Positions 24,417-32,092 of a stretch of DNA of 44,342 bases are shown piece by piece. Each line of letters opens with the position of its first letter. Position 1 is the stretch's first letter. A program made the position numbers and the translations under genes. The notes below the pieces were generated by a model. The model was not told the origin of the DNA and did no database searches. It saw only the letters and a program-made list of their open reading frames with translations. Source of the DNA: Gammaproteobacteria bacterium (lineage in GTDB: Bacteria; Pseudomonadota; Gammaproteobacteria; UBA6186; Azoamicaceae); assembly GCA_018061325.1 (NCBI GenBank), contig JAGOUJ010000006.1:1-44342 (forward strand). The letters are read 5' to 3'.

Positions 24417-25135
24417 ACCAAGGTTTTAAGGGTGATCGTATCCAGATCGTAGATCAACACTGATCCGGTGGTCGTACTCCAATCACCCAAGACAATGCGT
24501 TTGGCGGGTTGTTCATCCAGAATAAAATCATGAATATTGGGTTGATGCGTATGTCCGTGGATCAAGGTATGGCAATCATGGTGACGCAAAGCACCGTAAA
24601 CAGTTTCTAAGGCTACATCCCATGTTGGATGATAGGTGGTCGTTTGTGATCGCTTGGATTGCTTGCGAATCCAACCTGCGATCAGGGCGCGTAGTCGCAT
24701 TGGTAGTTTCAAAAAGAAGCTTTCAAGCATAGGGGTGCGTACAAACCGTCTAAAGGATTGATATTTTTTATCGAGTGTACAGAGTTGATCGCCATGGGTG
24801 AGTAAAATATTTTTGCCATATAGCATAATACGCGTTGGATCGGGCAGCAATACACAGCCACTGTTGTGTGCAAAATCGTCACCGATAAGAAAATCCCGAT
24901 TACCACGCATAAAATACAAGGGAATACCCTGTTCATGTAGATGATAGAGTCCTTCGATAATAGTTTGTGTAGAGGGATCGACCTGATCATCGCCCATCCA
25001 TACATCAAACAGATCTCCTAAGATATATAAGGCATCGGCCTTGATGGCATCTTCACGCAAAAACTTCAAAAAACGCTCGGTAATCTCAGGCTTTTTGGCA
25101 CTCAGATGTAAATCGGAGATAAAATAAGTTGGCAT
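24413..25135 (-). CDS. lpxH: UDP-2,3-diacylglucosamine hydrolase LpxH
   Basis: A peripheral-membrane metallophosphoesterase that releases UMP from UDP-diacylglucosamine to make lipid X, the fourth step of lipid A synthesis. Calcineurin-like motifs appear in order: SDLHLS (D8, H10), GDLFDVW, RGNRD, LTHGDQLCT and HGHTHQP. The length of 240 matches E. coli LpxH. It starts on the ppiB stop (TAATG, 1-nt overlap) and overlaps the PAP2 gene by 4 nt. Its presence implies that the organism makes lipid A. Confidence 0.96.
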   Translation of the reverse strand: MPTYFISDLHLSAKKPEITERFLKFLREDAIKADALYILGDLFDVWMGDDQVDPSTQTIIEGLYHLHEQGIPLYFMRGNRDFLIGDDFAHNSGCVLLPDPTRIMLYGKNILLTHGDQLCTLDKKYQSFRRFVRTPMLESFFLKLPMRLRALIAGWIRKQSKRSQTTTYHPTWDVALETVYGALRHHDCHTLIHGHTHQPNIHDFILDEQPAKRIVLGDWSTTTGSVLIYDLDTITLKTLV

Positions 25136-25632
25136 TAAATACGCTCGATACGCACAATAAGTAAATCTTTCACCGGTACATCACTATGTCCGGCACGGGT
25201 GGTTGTTGGAACGGTAGCCATACGCTGCAATACATCTAGGCCTTCGATGACCGTACCAAAGGCACAGTATCCAAACTTGTCGGCGGTTGGCGCCTTAAAA
25301 TCCAGAAAGCTATTATGCGCCACATTAATAAAAAATTGTGAAGAAGCAGAGTGCGGATCGGGTAGGCGGGCCATACTAAGGGTACCGAGCGTGTTTTTTA
25401 AGCCCAGCGCTGCTTCGTTTTCAATGGGTGCCTTAGCCGTTTGAGCGGCCATACCCGTCTTAAAACCACCGCCTTGGACCATAAAATCTTTGATCACACG
25501 GTGGAATAGGGTATTGGTATAAAACCCCTCATCGACGTATTGCAGAAAATTGTGTACGGTTTTAGGGGTTAGCTCATCTTCTAGCTTTACAAGAAGATCG
25601 CCCTCAGAGGTTGTGATTTTCACATTTGTCAT
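25135..25632 (-). CDS. ppiB: Cyclophilin-type peptidyl-prolyl isomerase
   Basis: A 165-residue cytosolic prolyl isomerase that speeds protein folding. Cyclophilin blocks are TVHNFLQYVDEGFY, FHRVIKDFMVQGGGF (catalytic Arg in FHRV), SMARLPDPHSASSQFFIN and FGYCAFGTVIEG. Start chosen at MTNVKITT because AAGGA lies 8 nt upstream and the family begins there; the open frame extends 11 codons further. It is the first gene of ppiB-lpxH-PAP2; the ppiB-lpxH pair diverging from cysS is also found in enterobacteria. Confidence 0.94.
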   Translation of the reverse strand: MTNVKITTSEGDLLVKLEDELTPKTVHNFLQYVDEGFYTNTLFHRVIKDFMVQGGGFKTGMAAQTAKAPIENEAALGLKNTLGTLSMARLPDPHSASSQFFINVAHNSFLDFKAPTADKFGYCAFGTVIEGLDVLQRMATVPTTTRAGHSDVPVKDLLIVRIERI

Positions 25633-25725
25633 GCATGCATCCTTCAACAGTGCGGGCTTATACACGCCCCAAAACGCCAGTCTATCATACGTGTATTATG
25701 GCTGCCAATTGTGTACAATCGCCCT
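25633..25725. promoter_or_regulatory. Divergent ppiB / gltX promoter region
   Basis: Short gap with a TACAAT hexamer at 25714-25719, six nt before the gltX ATG, and a TATTAT at 25695-25700. No Shine-Dalgarno sequence precedes gltX. Confidence 0.3.
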
Positions 25726-27183
25726 ATGAATCTTACTGTTAAAACACGTTTTGCGCCCAGTCCTACTGGACTTATGCATTTTGGGAATGTTCGCACAGCC
25801 CTTTTTAATTATTTGTATGCTAAACGCTTTCAAGGACAGCTATTGCTGCGGGTAGAAGATACCGATGGAAAGCGTTCAACCACGGACTATGCAGCGTCGC
25901 TATTAAAGGATCTGCGGTGGCTTGGATTAGTCTGGGATGAAGGGCCTTATTATCAATCAGAGCGTCAGACTGTGTATGAACAGTATTATCTGCAATTACA
26001 GGCGGAACATCGACTCTATCCTTGTTTTTGCACGGAAGAACAGTTAGCCCTTAGTCGCAAGGTACAAATGGCTGCTCACCAAGCGCCTCGTTATACGGGC
26101 AAGTGTCGGGGATTGAGTGCTGAGGCTGTACGGGCCAAGCAGGCTTTGGGTGAACCCTTTGTATTGCGTTTCGAGGTACCCAAAGGTGTAGCACTCAATT
26201 TTAACGATTTAATCAAGGGCGAGCAGCATTTTGATTCCGATGCAATTGGCGATTTTATTGTGCGCCGTGCAGATAGTAGTGCTTCTTTTATTTTTTGTAA
26301 TGCGGTGGATGATGCGTTGATGGGGGTTACCCATGCCTTGCGTGGGGATGATCACCTGAGCAATACGCCCCGTCAGCTACTTATTTTAGAAGCATTGGGT
26401 TTAGCAAAGCCAGCCTATGGGCATTTTCCCACTATTTTAGGACCTGATCATAGCCCGCTTTCTAAGCGCAATGGCAGTCGAGATATCCAGACCTTAATCG
26501 CAGAAGGTTATTGGCCTTCTGCGATTGTGAATTATCTAGCACGTTTGGGGCACTATGATCCCGATATGACACTTTTATCCTTGGAAACGTTGAGCGCGCA
26601 TTTTGATTTAGCCCATATTAGTCATTCACCCGCGCATTATAATGAGGCGCAGTTGCTCTATTGGCAGAAATTGAGTATGCAGCACGCGAGTGTCGAGGAT
26701 TGTTGGCGTGTTTTAGAACCGTGGGTGGGTTCTGTGGTGCCTGAAGCACAGCGAGACGCTTTTGTGGCTTTAGTGCAGCCTAATCTGGTGTTACCCAAGG
26801 ACGCAGTGCCTTTAGCAGAAGCACTTTTTCTACCAGCGTCGCTGGTTCCTCACTATTCAGCCAGCGATCAAGCCTTGCTGAGCACGATAGGTGGGGAGGC
26901 GCTTGTACAGGGATTGGCGTTATTGAAGCAGAATCCAGAACAAACCTTGTCTGATTGGGTGAATGTTTGGCATCAGCACAGTGGACTGCAAAAAAAATCG
27001 TTGTATGCGGCATTACGGGTGGCTTTGATGGGAATGACCAGCGGTCCTGCTTTGCAGCCTTTGCTCGATCTGCTAGGTCCTGAAAAAATTGTACAGCGTT
27101 TATCAGAAGCCATAGATTATGCATCGCAAAGACCCAATGCTCCCTTACTCCCCGCTGCGCGGGACCCTAAAAACCAAGGATGA
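25726..27183 (+). CDS. gltX: Glutamyl-tRNA synthetase, second-type (GltX2-like)
   Basis: A class I synthetase that attaches glutamate to tRNA. The HIGH signature is HFGN (residues 18-21 in GLMHFGNVRTALF) and the KMSKS loop is SPLSKRNG. DGKRSTTDYAASLLKDLRWLGL, ALRGDDHLSNTPRQ and LGHYDPD support the family. The sequence style resembles the GltX2 branch found alongside a second copy in several proteobacteria, some of which prefer tRNA-Gln. Start at ATG 25726 (MNLTVKTRFAPSPTG); a GTG at 25711 is in frame. The last about 12 residues (PLLPAARDPKNQG) come from a palindromic repeat. cysS follows after 6 nt. Confidence 0.92.
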   Translation: MNLTVKTRFAPSPTGLMHFGNVRTALFNYLYAKRFQGQLLLRVEDTDGKRSTTDYAASLLKDLRWLGLVWDEGPYYQSERQTVYEQYYLQLQAEHRLYPCFCTEEQLALSRKVQMAAHQAPRYTGKCRGLSAEAVRAKQALGEPFVLRFEVPKGVALNFNDLIKGEQHFDSDAIGDFIVRRADSSASFIFCNAVDDALMGVTHALRGDDHLSNTPRQLLILEALGLAKPAYGHFPTILGPDHSPLSKRNGSRDIQTLIAEGYWPSAIVNYLARLGHYDPDMTLLSLETLSAHFDLAHISHSPAHYNEAQLLYWQKLSMQHASVEDCWRVLEPWVGSVVPEAQRDAFVALVQPNLVLPKDAVPLAEALFLPASLVPHYSASDQALLSTIGGEALVQGLALLKQNPEQTLSDWVNVWHQHSGLQKKSLYAALRVALMGMTSGPALQPLLDLLGPEKIVQRLSEAIDYASQRPNAPLLPAARDPKNQG

Positions 27184-27189
27184 CAGCGC
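27142..27189. repeat. Degenerate palindromic repeat forming the gltX 3' end
   Basis: CCCGC and GCGGG form a short stem at 27151-27163, followed by ACCCTAAAAACCAAGGATGACAG. It resembles the ATCCCCGC repeat after lpdA in a degraded form and encodes the GltX tail. Confidence 0.45.
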
Positions 27190-28620
27190 ATGTATATTTA
27201 TAATACTTTCACGCAAAAAAAAGAACTTTTCGAACCCTTGGTCCCCGGAAAAATAGGGATCTATGTCTGTGGCGTGACGGTGTATGACTATTGCCATATT
27301 GGACATGCCAGAACCTATTTAGCCTTTGATATCGTATTGCGCTATTTGCGTTATGCAGGTTTTGAGGTGAATTATGTGCGTAATATTACGGATATCGATG
27401 ACAAAATCATTCAGCGTGCGGCAGACAATAAAGAAAGCATTGAGTCTTTAAGCCAACGTTTTACAGAAGCGATGCATCAGGACTTTGAGGCCTTAGGTCT
27501 AGAGAGACCCACACGAGAGCCCAAAGCCACCGAGACGGTAACAGGGATGATCCAGATGATCCAGACGCTGATTGCCAAAAAACATGCTTATGTCGCGCAG
27601 AATGGTGATGTTTATTATGCCATTCAAGCCTTTTCAAGCTATGGTGCCTTGGCACATCGTGATAGGGATCAACTGAAGGTGGGTGCGCGTATTGAAGCAA
27701 ACGAGGCTAAACAATATCCCCTCGATTTTGTATTATGGAAAAGTGCAAAGCCTGGCGAGCCTGCGTGGGAATCGCCTTGGGGTTTAGGTAGACCCGGTTG
27801 GCATACAGAATGTTCGGCCATGTCTTTAGAGCATTTAGGCCAGACGGTAGATATTCATGGCGGGGGTGCCGATTTAATTTTTCCTCATCATGAGAATGAG
27901 CGGGCACAATCGACTGTGGCCAACGAAAAGACCTTTGTGAATTATTGGATGCACGTGGGTTATTTGCAAGAACATAAGCAAAAGATGTCGAAGTCCTTAG
28001 GCAATTTTGTAACGATTCGTGATTTTCTAGCGCGTTATGATGCCGAAGTTTTACGCCTGTTTGTGATCTCAAGCCATTATAGAAGTCCTATCGAGTACAG
28101 CCTGGCACAGATAGATCTGAGCATTAAAGCATTAGAGCGGCTATACCATGCACTGCGTGGTTTTGTGGGGGTAGAGGCTGGCAGCAACGAGAAACAAACA
28201 GCAAGCATTACAGCCTATGAAAAGCGGTTTCAGAATGCAATGGAAGATGATTTTAATACGCCCGAGGCGCTGGCGGTGTTATTTGATCTTGTACGTGAGA
28301 TTAATCGATTGCGTATCGAACAGCCTGAACAAGCCGCACAGGGGGCTGTTTTGTTGAAGAAACTGGGGAATGTGCTGGGTTTATTAGCGAAAGATCCTGA
28401 TCTTTTTCTACAAAAACAAAATGTAGAAGGCAGCAATCTGGATAAAGAGGCTATTGAAGGCTTGATTCTGGAACGTAATCAAGCACGTGCTGCTAAAAAC
28501 TGGATAGAGGCCGATAGGATCCGATCGCTTTTGTTGGCAGAGAAGATTGTTCTTGAAGATACCCCTGAGGGGACAGTATGGCAGTTATTGAACTCGGAAT
28601 TCCCATCTTCGCAGGCATAA
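27190..28620 (+). CDS. cysS: Cysteinyl-tRNA synthetase
   Basis: A class I synthetase charging tRNA-Cys. Zinc ligand C27 in IYVCGVTVYD precedes HIGH (residues 36-39, CHIGHART). The other zinc-site blocks WHTECSAMS and HGGGADLIFPHHENE and the KMSKS loop (KMSKSLGNFVTIRD) are all present. At 476 residues it is close to E. coli CysS (461). It probably shares a transcript with gltX and ends at a strong palindromic terminator. Confidence 0.97.
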   Translation: MYIYNTFTQKKELFEPLVPGKIGIYVCGVTVYDYCHIGHARTYLAFDIVLRYLRYAGFEVNYVRNITDIDDKIIQRAADNKESIESLSQRFTEAMHQDFEALGLERPTREPKATETVTGMIQMIQTLIAKKHAYVAQNGDVYYAIQAFSSYGALAHRDRDQLKVGARIEANEAKQYPLDFVLWKSAKPGEPAWESPWGLGRPGWHTECSAMSLEHLGQTVDIHGGGADLIFPHHENERAQSTVANEKTFVNYWMHVGYLQEHKQKMSKSLGNFVTIRDFLARYDAEVLRLFVISSHYRSPIEYSLAQIDLSIKALERLYHALRGFVGVEAGSNEKQTASITAYEKRFQNAMEDDFNTPEALAVLFDLVREINRLRIEQPEQAAQGAVLLKKLGNVLGLLAKDPDLFLQKQNVEGSNLDKEAIEGLILERNQARAAKNWIEADRIRSLLLAEKIVLEDTPEGTVWQLLNSEFPSSQA

Positions 28621-28637
28621 AGAATGAATGAGGAAAC

Positions 28638-28667
28638 AAAAAAGGGTAGCCATGGCTACCCTTTTTT
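28638..28667. terminator. Bidirectional rho-independent terminator
   Basis: A perfect 30-bp palindrome: six A, GGGTAGCC centred on CCATGG, GGCTACCC, six T. It therefore has a hairpin and U-run on both strands, serving convergent cysS and the small secreted-protein gene. Confidence 0.92.
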
Positions 28668-28687
28668 GCGTTAGACGAAGCTTAAAA

Positions 28688-28906
28688 TTACTTTGCGGCT
28701 TCGGGTGCTTTGCAACCTTTGGTTTCAAGGTCTTTTTCGCAGGCAGCTTTATCAGCAGCTTCTGCGCACTTTGCCAATGCGGCGGCACAGTCTTCTGCAC
28801 TCATCATCACGGTGGGTTCGGTGCTAACCGTTGTTTCGGCAGCCATAACAGGGGCAGCGAAGGCAACAGCAAGCGCGAGCGCAGCAGTAGAAACGAATAA
28901 TTTCAT
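28688..28906 (-). CDS. Small secreted protein with four cysteines
   Basis: A 72-residue protein with a clear Sec signal peptide (MKLFVSTAALALAVAFA, cleavage likely after VMA at about residue 22). The mature region of about 50 residues is alanine-rich and has four cysteines spaced C-x6-C-x8-C-x8-C, compatible with two disulfides in the periplasm. GGAGAG lies just before the ATG and a strong terminator follows, so it is a complete monocistronic gene. No family is recognised. Plausible roles are a metal- or redox-related periplasmic peptide or an exported factor; none is demonstrated. Confidence 0.75.
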   Translation of the reverse strand: MKLFVSTAALALAVAFAAPVMAAETTVSTEPTVMMSAEDCAAALAKCAEAADKAACEKDLETKGCKAPEAAK

Positions 28907-29076
28907 GAGTAACTCTCCAAAAATAATGACGTCATCACGATTGCGAAAAAATTTAAGCCTACCAGGCTAAAACCCCCCGCGGTTATGGGTCAGAAGCGAC
29001 ACTGGCCCAGAATGTTCCAGCAGATCTTCCAACACTTCACAAGCTTATCACGGATTTTTTACGTGTCAATGGGCTT
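28907..29076. other. Intergenic region upstream of small secreted protein
   Basis: 170 nt. It contains a GCCTGGTAGGC inverted repeat (minus strand) and a TGACGTCA palindrome at 28927-28934, about 20 nt upstream of the small gene's start, a possible operator or promoter. No open frame worth calling. Confidence 0.35.
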
Positions 29077-29913
29077 TCACACAGACTCAAGCACCACCGT
29101 TGGCACGCTGGGTAGTTGGATATTGTGTTGCTTAAAGGCACTTTGAATATCTATTTGAATGTTAGTTTCTAAACTAGAGAATGTGCTCTGCGTGCCCCAA
29201 ACCGCAAACTGCAAGCTAACCGCGGTATCATTGAGACGAAGAACGGAAAGTTCAGGCGCTGGGGAGACCAAGCAGAGGGCATTTTGTGCGGCAACCCCTA
29301 AGAGAATTTTCTTCACTTTTGCTAGATCTTCATTGAAAGCGACTTTAAACTGCACATCGCAACGACGAATAGGAAAGCGCGATACATTATCAAATTGGGA
29401 TTTTAATAATAATTCATTCGGGATCCGCACTAAAATATTACTCTTCGTGCGCATTTTAACCGAGAGTAAATCGATGGCAAGAATCTCACCCAAGCGTCCA
29501 TTGAGTTCAATATAATCACCTACTTGAAAAGGTTTTTCAGCAAGCAAGAAGACACCACTTAAAAAATTAGAAATCGAGGTTTGCGCTGCGAAAGCAAAGG
29601 CTGCAGTAATAATCGTTGCTGCAATCCCTGCAACGTCCATCAAACCTTTGATATTGATCCCAAAAACATTCAGAGGAACAATAATAGCCAGTGCAATACC
29701 CGCATAGAAAACGGTGCGCCGTACTAGTTGTGAATGGTGTGCAGACAAGTGTTTTTCAGAAGCATTTCCAATTTTACGGCGCAGATGGAGTGTAAACATC
29801 ACACCCAAAAACATAGAGCTAGCGACTTTGAATACCAATAAGATATCCAAACCTTTTAAAAAGGCAAACACATGACTCAACATCGTGTTCAACTCGGGCA
29901 TTGATAGATCCAT
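29077..29913 (-). CDS. mscS: Small-conductance mechanosensitive channel (MscS family)
   Basis: A 278-residue inner-membrane channel that opens on membrane tension and releases solutes during hypo-osmotic shock. Three N-terminal membrane segments end in the pore-lining helix AAFAFAAQTSISNFLSGVFLL, followed by the MscS beta domain FQVGDYIELNGRLGEI and NELLLKSQFDNVSR. The C-terminal alpha/beta cage region is present, and the length is near E. coli MscS (286). It is the last gene of folD-DUF432-mscS, 4 nt after the preceding gene. Confidence 0.93.
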   Translation of the reverse strand: MDLSMPELNTMLSHVFAFLKGLDILLVFKVASSMFLGVMFTLHLRRKIGNASEKHLSAHHSQLVRRTVFYAGIALAIIVPLNVFGINIKGLMDVAGIAATIITAAFAFAAQTSISNFLSGVFLLAEKPFQVGDYIELNGRLGEILAIDLLSVKMRTKSNILVRIPNELLLKSQFDNVSRFPIRRCDVQFKVAFNEDLAKVKKILLGVAAQNALCLVSPAPELSVLRLNDTAVSLQFAVWGTQSTFSSLETNIQIDIQSAFKQHNIQLPSVPTVVLESV

Positions 29914-29917
29914 CGTT

Positions 29918-30763
29918 TTAGTTCCGTATAAAAGGGATTAATAGTTTTCTTAAGGTTGGCTTGAGAACCGATCGGGGTCCGTTCAAAAGGCGTGGTTCTT
30001 TTAAGGTTTTAGGAGGCCCTTGAAGGCTAGGCTGCACCAGAGGGCGATCCGTTTCATCCTGATAAAAATAAAGCTGCTCTGTCCATAGGCTATTGGTAGC
30101 ATCGGTATAAATGGATAAGAGTGGCAATGGAATTTTGAGTGCATCGATCAACAAAGTGTTTTTGGAACGGTTAACAATCGAGATCGGGATAATCACCTGG
30201 GTTGTGCCAGCCTCTTCTTGTGCTAACTGCGCATCCATTTGTGCAAAGGCCTGTGTACGATTGGCATAACAGAGTTCTCCCTCTAGGGTATTACGACCCG
30301 ACCAGGTTTCGGCTAGATTGTTTGTCTTAATCTCATCCAGTAAAATAGACGGCTGACCCACCTCGATACTGATCCATAACGGTACGCTAAGGTAAAGCAT
30401 CAGCCTATCGTCGGCAGCAATATAAAAAGGTTGATCTAAAGTAGAGAGTAGAGGGCGATCGGGCAAAACAGGTTTTAAGGTAATATGATTGGATGTCTTA
30501 GCCGCAAATGATCGAAAAGGTGTTTTACTACCTTCCAAACGTATGGTAATACGCCATTCATGGTTGTAACGATCCAAACAGACGACGATGGGTCCTATTT
30601 TAAAAAAACGGGATTGTTCTTCACCGACCAAAAAAGTACCCCACCATGCATTGGGTTCAGCATGGGGGTCCTTGCTCAGATCAATCGGCAACTCTTGTAG
30701 CTGCTTGGGTCCGAGCTTGAGCAAAAGTTTAAGGGTTGATCCCCAAGATTTCATCCATTTCAT
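29918..30763 (-). CDS. DUF432-like protein linked to mscS
   Basis: A 281-residue predicted soluble protein without signal peptide or membrane helices. The central block WWGTFLVGEEQSRFFKIGPIVVCLDRYNHEW and the later LMLYLSVPLWISIEVG resemble the DUF432 family, whose members are often encoded beside mechanosensitive channel genes; this assignment is from memory and moderate. The function is unknown. A role in modulating or accompanying the channel is suggested by the 4-nt spacing to mscS and 4-nt overlap (ATGA) with folD. Confidence 0.6.
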   Translation of the reverse strand: MKWMKSWGSTLKLLLKLGPKQLQELPIDLSKDPHAEPNAWWGTFLVGEEQSRFFKIGPIVVCLDRYNHEWRITIRLEGSKTPFRSFAAKTSNHITLKPVLPDRPLLSTLDQPFYIAADDRLMLYLSVPLWISIEVGQPSILLDEIKTNNLAETWSGRNTLEGELCYANRTQAFAQMDAQLAQEEAGTTQVIIPISIVNRSKNTLLIDALKIPLPLLSIYTDATNSLWTEQLYFYQDETDRPLVQPSLQGPPKTLKEPRLLNGPRSVLKPTLRKLLIPFIRN

Positions 30764-31641
30764 ACTATTTCTCGATTTAATAATAGGTTTTCATAGGCGT
30801 ACAAAGTATTCTTTAAAAGACTGGCGACTGTCATAGGGCCTACACCACCTGGCACAGGGGTAATCCAACGGGCCTGTTTTTTAGCTTCTATAAAATCGAC
30901 ATCGCCCACCAGCGTACCATTATCCATGCGATTCATCCCAACATCAATCACCACAGCCCCAGGTTTAATCCAAGTGCCAGGGATAAGGGCTGGACAACCG
31001 GCTGCCACGATCAACAATTCAGCTTGACGTACCGTGGCTTCAAGGTCTTTTGTTTTTTGATGACAGGCTGTCACGGTACAACCTGCCATCAATAATTCCA
31101 AGATCATGGGTCGCCCTACAATATCAGAGACGCCTACAACAGTGGCTTGAAGTCCTTCTAAGGCGATCCCTGTGTGTGTGAGTAAGGTCATAATACCCAA
31201 GGGTGTACAGGGTCTCATGAGCGGGCGTTGTTGCGCGAGGCGACCAAGATTATAAGGATGAAAACCATCCACATCTTTGTAGGGCTGTATGCGTTCTACG
31301 AAGCTTGCCTTATCCAAATGGGGGGGTAAAGGCAGCTGTACCAGAATACCATCCACCTGTGGATTGTTATTCAGGCTATCAATCCGTTCTAACAAGTCAT
31401 CGAGGCGGATAGACTTTGATTCCCTCAAGATTTGGCAATCAATACCCACCGTTTGGCAAGCCAAGCTTTTGTTATGGACATAAACCTCTGAGGCTGGATC
31501 ATGGCCGACCAAGATAACGGCTAACTGGGGTGGACGGTATCCTTGTTGTTGCAGCACTTGGATCCGCGCAGCAACTTGGCGGTGGATTTGCAAAGCAAGT
31601 ATTTTACCTTCTAGGATCTTTGCTGGCACAATGAAAGTCAT
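30760..31641 (-). CDS. folD: Bifunctional methylene-THF dehydrogenase / methenyl-THF cyclohydrolase
   Basis: Interconverts 5,10-methylene-, 5,10-methenyl- and 10-formyl-tetrahydrofolate, supplying one-carbon units. The catalytic YxxxK is Y54-K58 (YVHNKSLAC). Other blocks are DGILVQLPLP, DVDGFHPYNLG, CTPLGIM, the NADP-binding GVSDIVGRPM (usually GRSNIVGRP) and TPVPGGVGPMTVASLL. The 293-residue length is typical. It heads an operon with the DUF432-like gene and mscS, a functional mix with no obvious pathway link. Confidence 0.95.
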   Translation of the reverse strand: MTFIVPAKILEGKILALQIHRQVAARIQVLQQQGYRPPQLAVILVGHDPASEVYVHNKSLACQTVGIDCQILRESKSIRLDDLLERIDSLNNNPQVDGILVQLPLPPHLDKASFVERIQPYKDVDGFHPYNLGRLAQQRPLMRPCTPLGIMTLLTHTGIALEGLQATVVGVSDIVGRPMILELLMAGCTVTACHQKTKDLEATVRQAELLIVAAGCPALIPGTWIKPGAVVIDVGMNRMDNGTLVGDVDFIEAKKQARWITPVPGGVGPMTVASLLKNTLYAYENLLLNREIV

Positions 31642-31690
31642 CTCTCTTAATTGTGTTTTGGCCCTTTGCGAGGCCTCCAGTGTACGTGAT

Positions 31691-31720
31691 TTGTACGCTG
31701 CGTGACAAATGTGTTATAAC
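31691..31720 (+). promoter_or_regulatory. Promoter of the tRNA cluster
   Basis: TTGTAC at 31691-31696 and TTATAA/TATAAC at 31714-31720 are spaced 17-18 nt, predicting a start near 31727, six nt before tRNA-Pro. Confidence 0.55.
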
Positions 31721-31732
31721 TTTTCGCTTTTA

Positions 31733-31809
31733 CGGGGTATAGCGCAGCCTGGTAGCGCACCTGCTTTGGGAGCAGGGGGTCGTGGGTTCGAATCCCTCTG
31801 CCCCGACCA
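31733..31809 (+). tRNA. tRNA-Pro (UGG)
   Basis: 77 nt including CCA. Acceptor CGGGGTA pairs with TGCCCCG; anticodon stem CCTGC/GCAGG encloses TTTGGGA, giving anticodon UGG. T-arm GTGGG-TTCGAAT-CCCTC. First of a three-tRNA cluster. Confidence 0.95.
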
Positions 31810-31816
31810 AGATTTG

Positions 31817-31893
<77 letters not shown>

Positions 31894-31956
31894 ATCGTTA
31901 TTATTGTGCTAGGATAGCGCTTGTTTGTAGCCTGTCCTCAAATGTAGCCTGTTTAT

Positions 31957-32033
31957 GGCGGACGTAGCTCAGTTGGTAGAGTCCCGGATTGTGATTCCGG
32001 TCGTCGTGGGTTCGAGTCCCATCGTTCGCCCCA
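31957..32033 (+). tRNA. tRNA-His (GUG), probable integration site
   Basis: 77 nt including the extra G at position -1 facing C73, and CCA. Anticodon stem CCGGA/TCCGG with loop TTGTGAT gives GUG. The D-stem ends GAGT rather than GAGC, leaving a G-U pair. An integrase gene ends 59 nt downstream pointing at it, so the tRNA 3' end (about 32005-32033) is the likely attL core. Confidence 0.93.
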
Positions 32034-32092
32034 TCATTTAACCCTATAAAAAGAATTAAAATTAACAATTTATGCTTCCCAATCAAACACCC

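Noticed and set aside
31926-31952. Direct repeat TGTAGCCTGT before tRNA-His
   Set aside because: Two 10-bp copies 17 bp apart are too short to call as a site without further copies or known binding.
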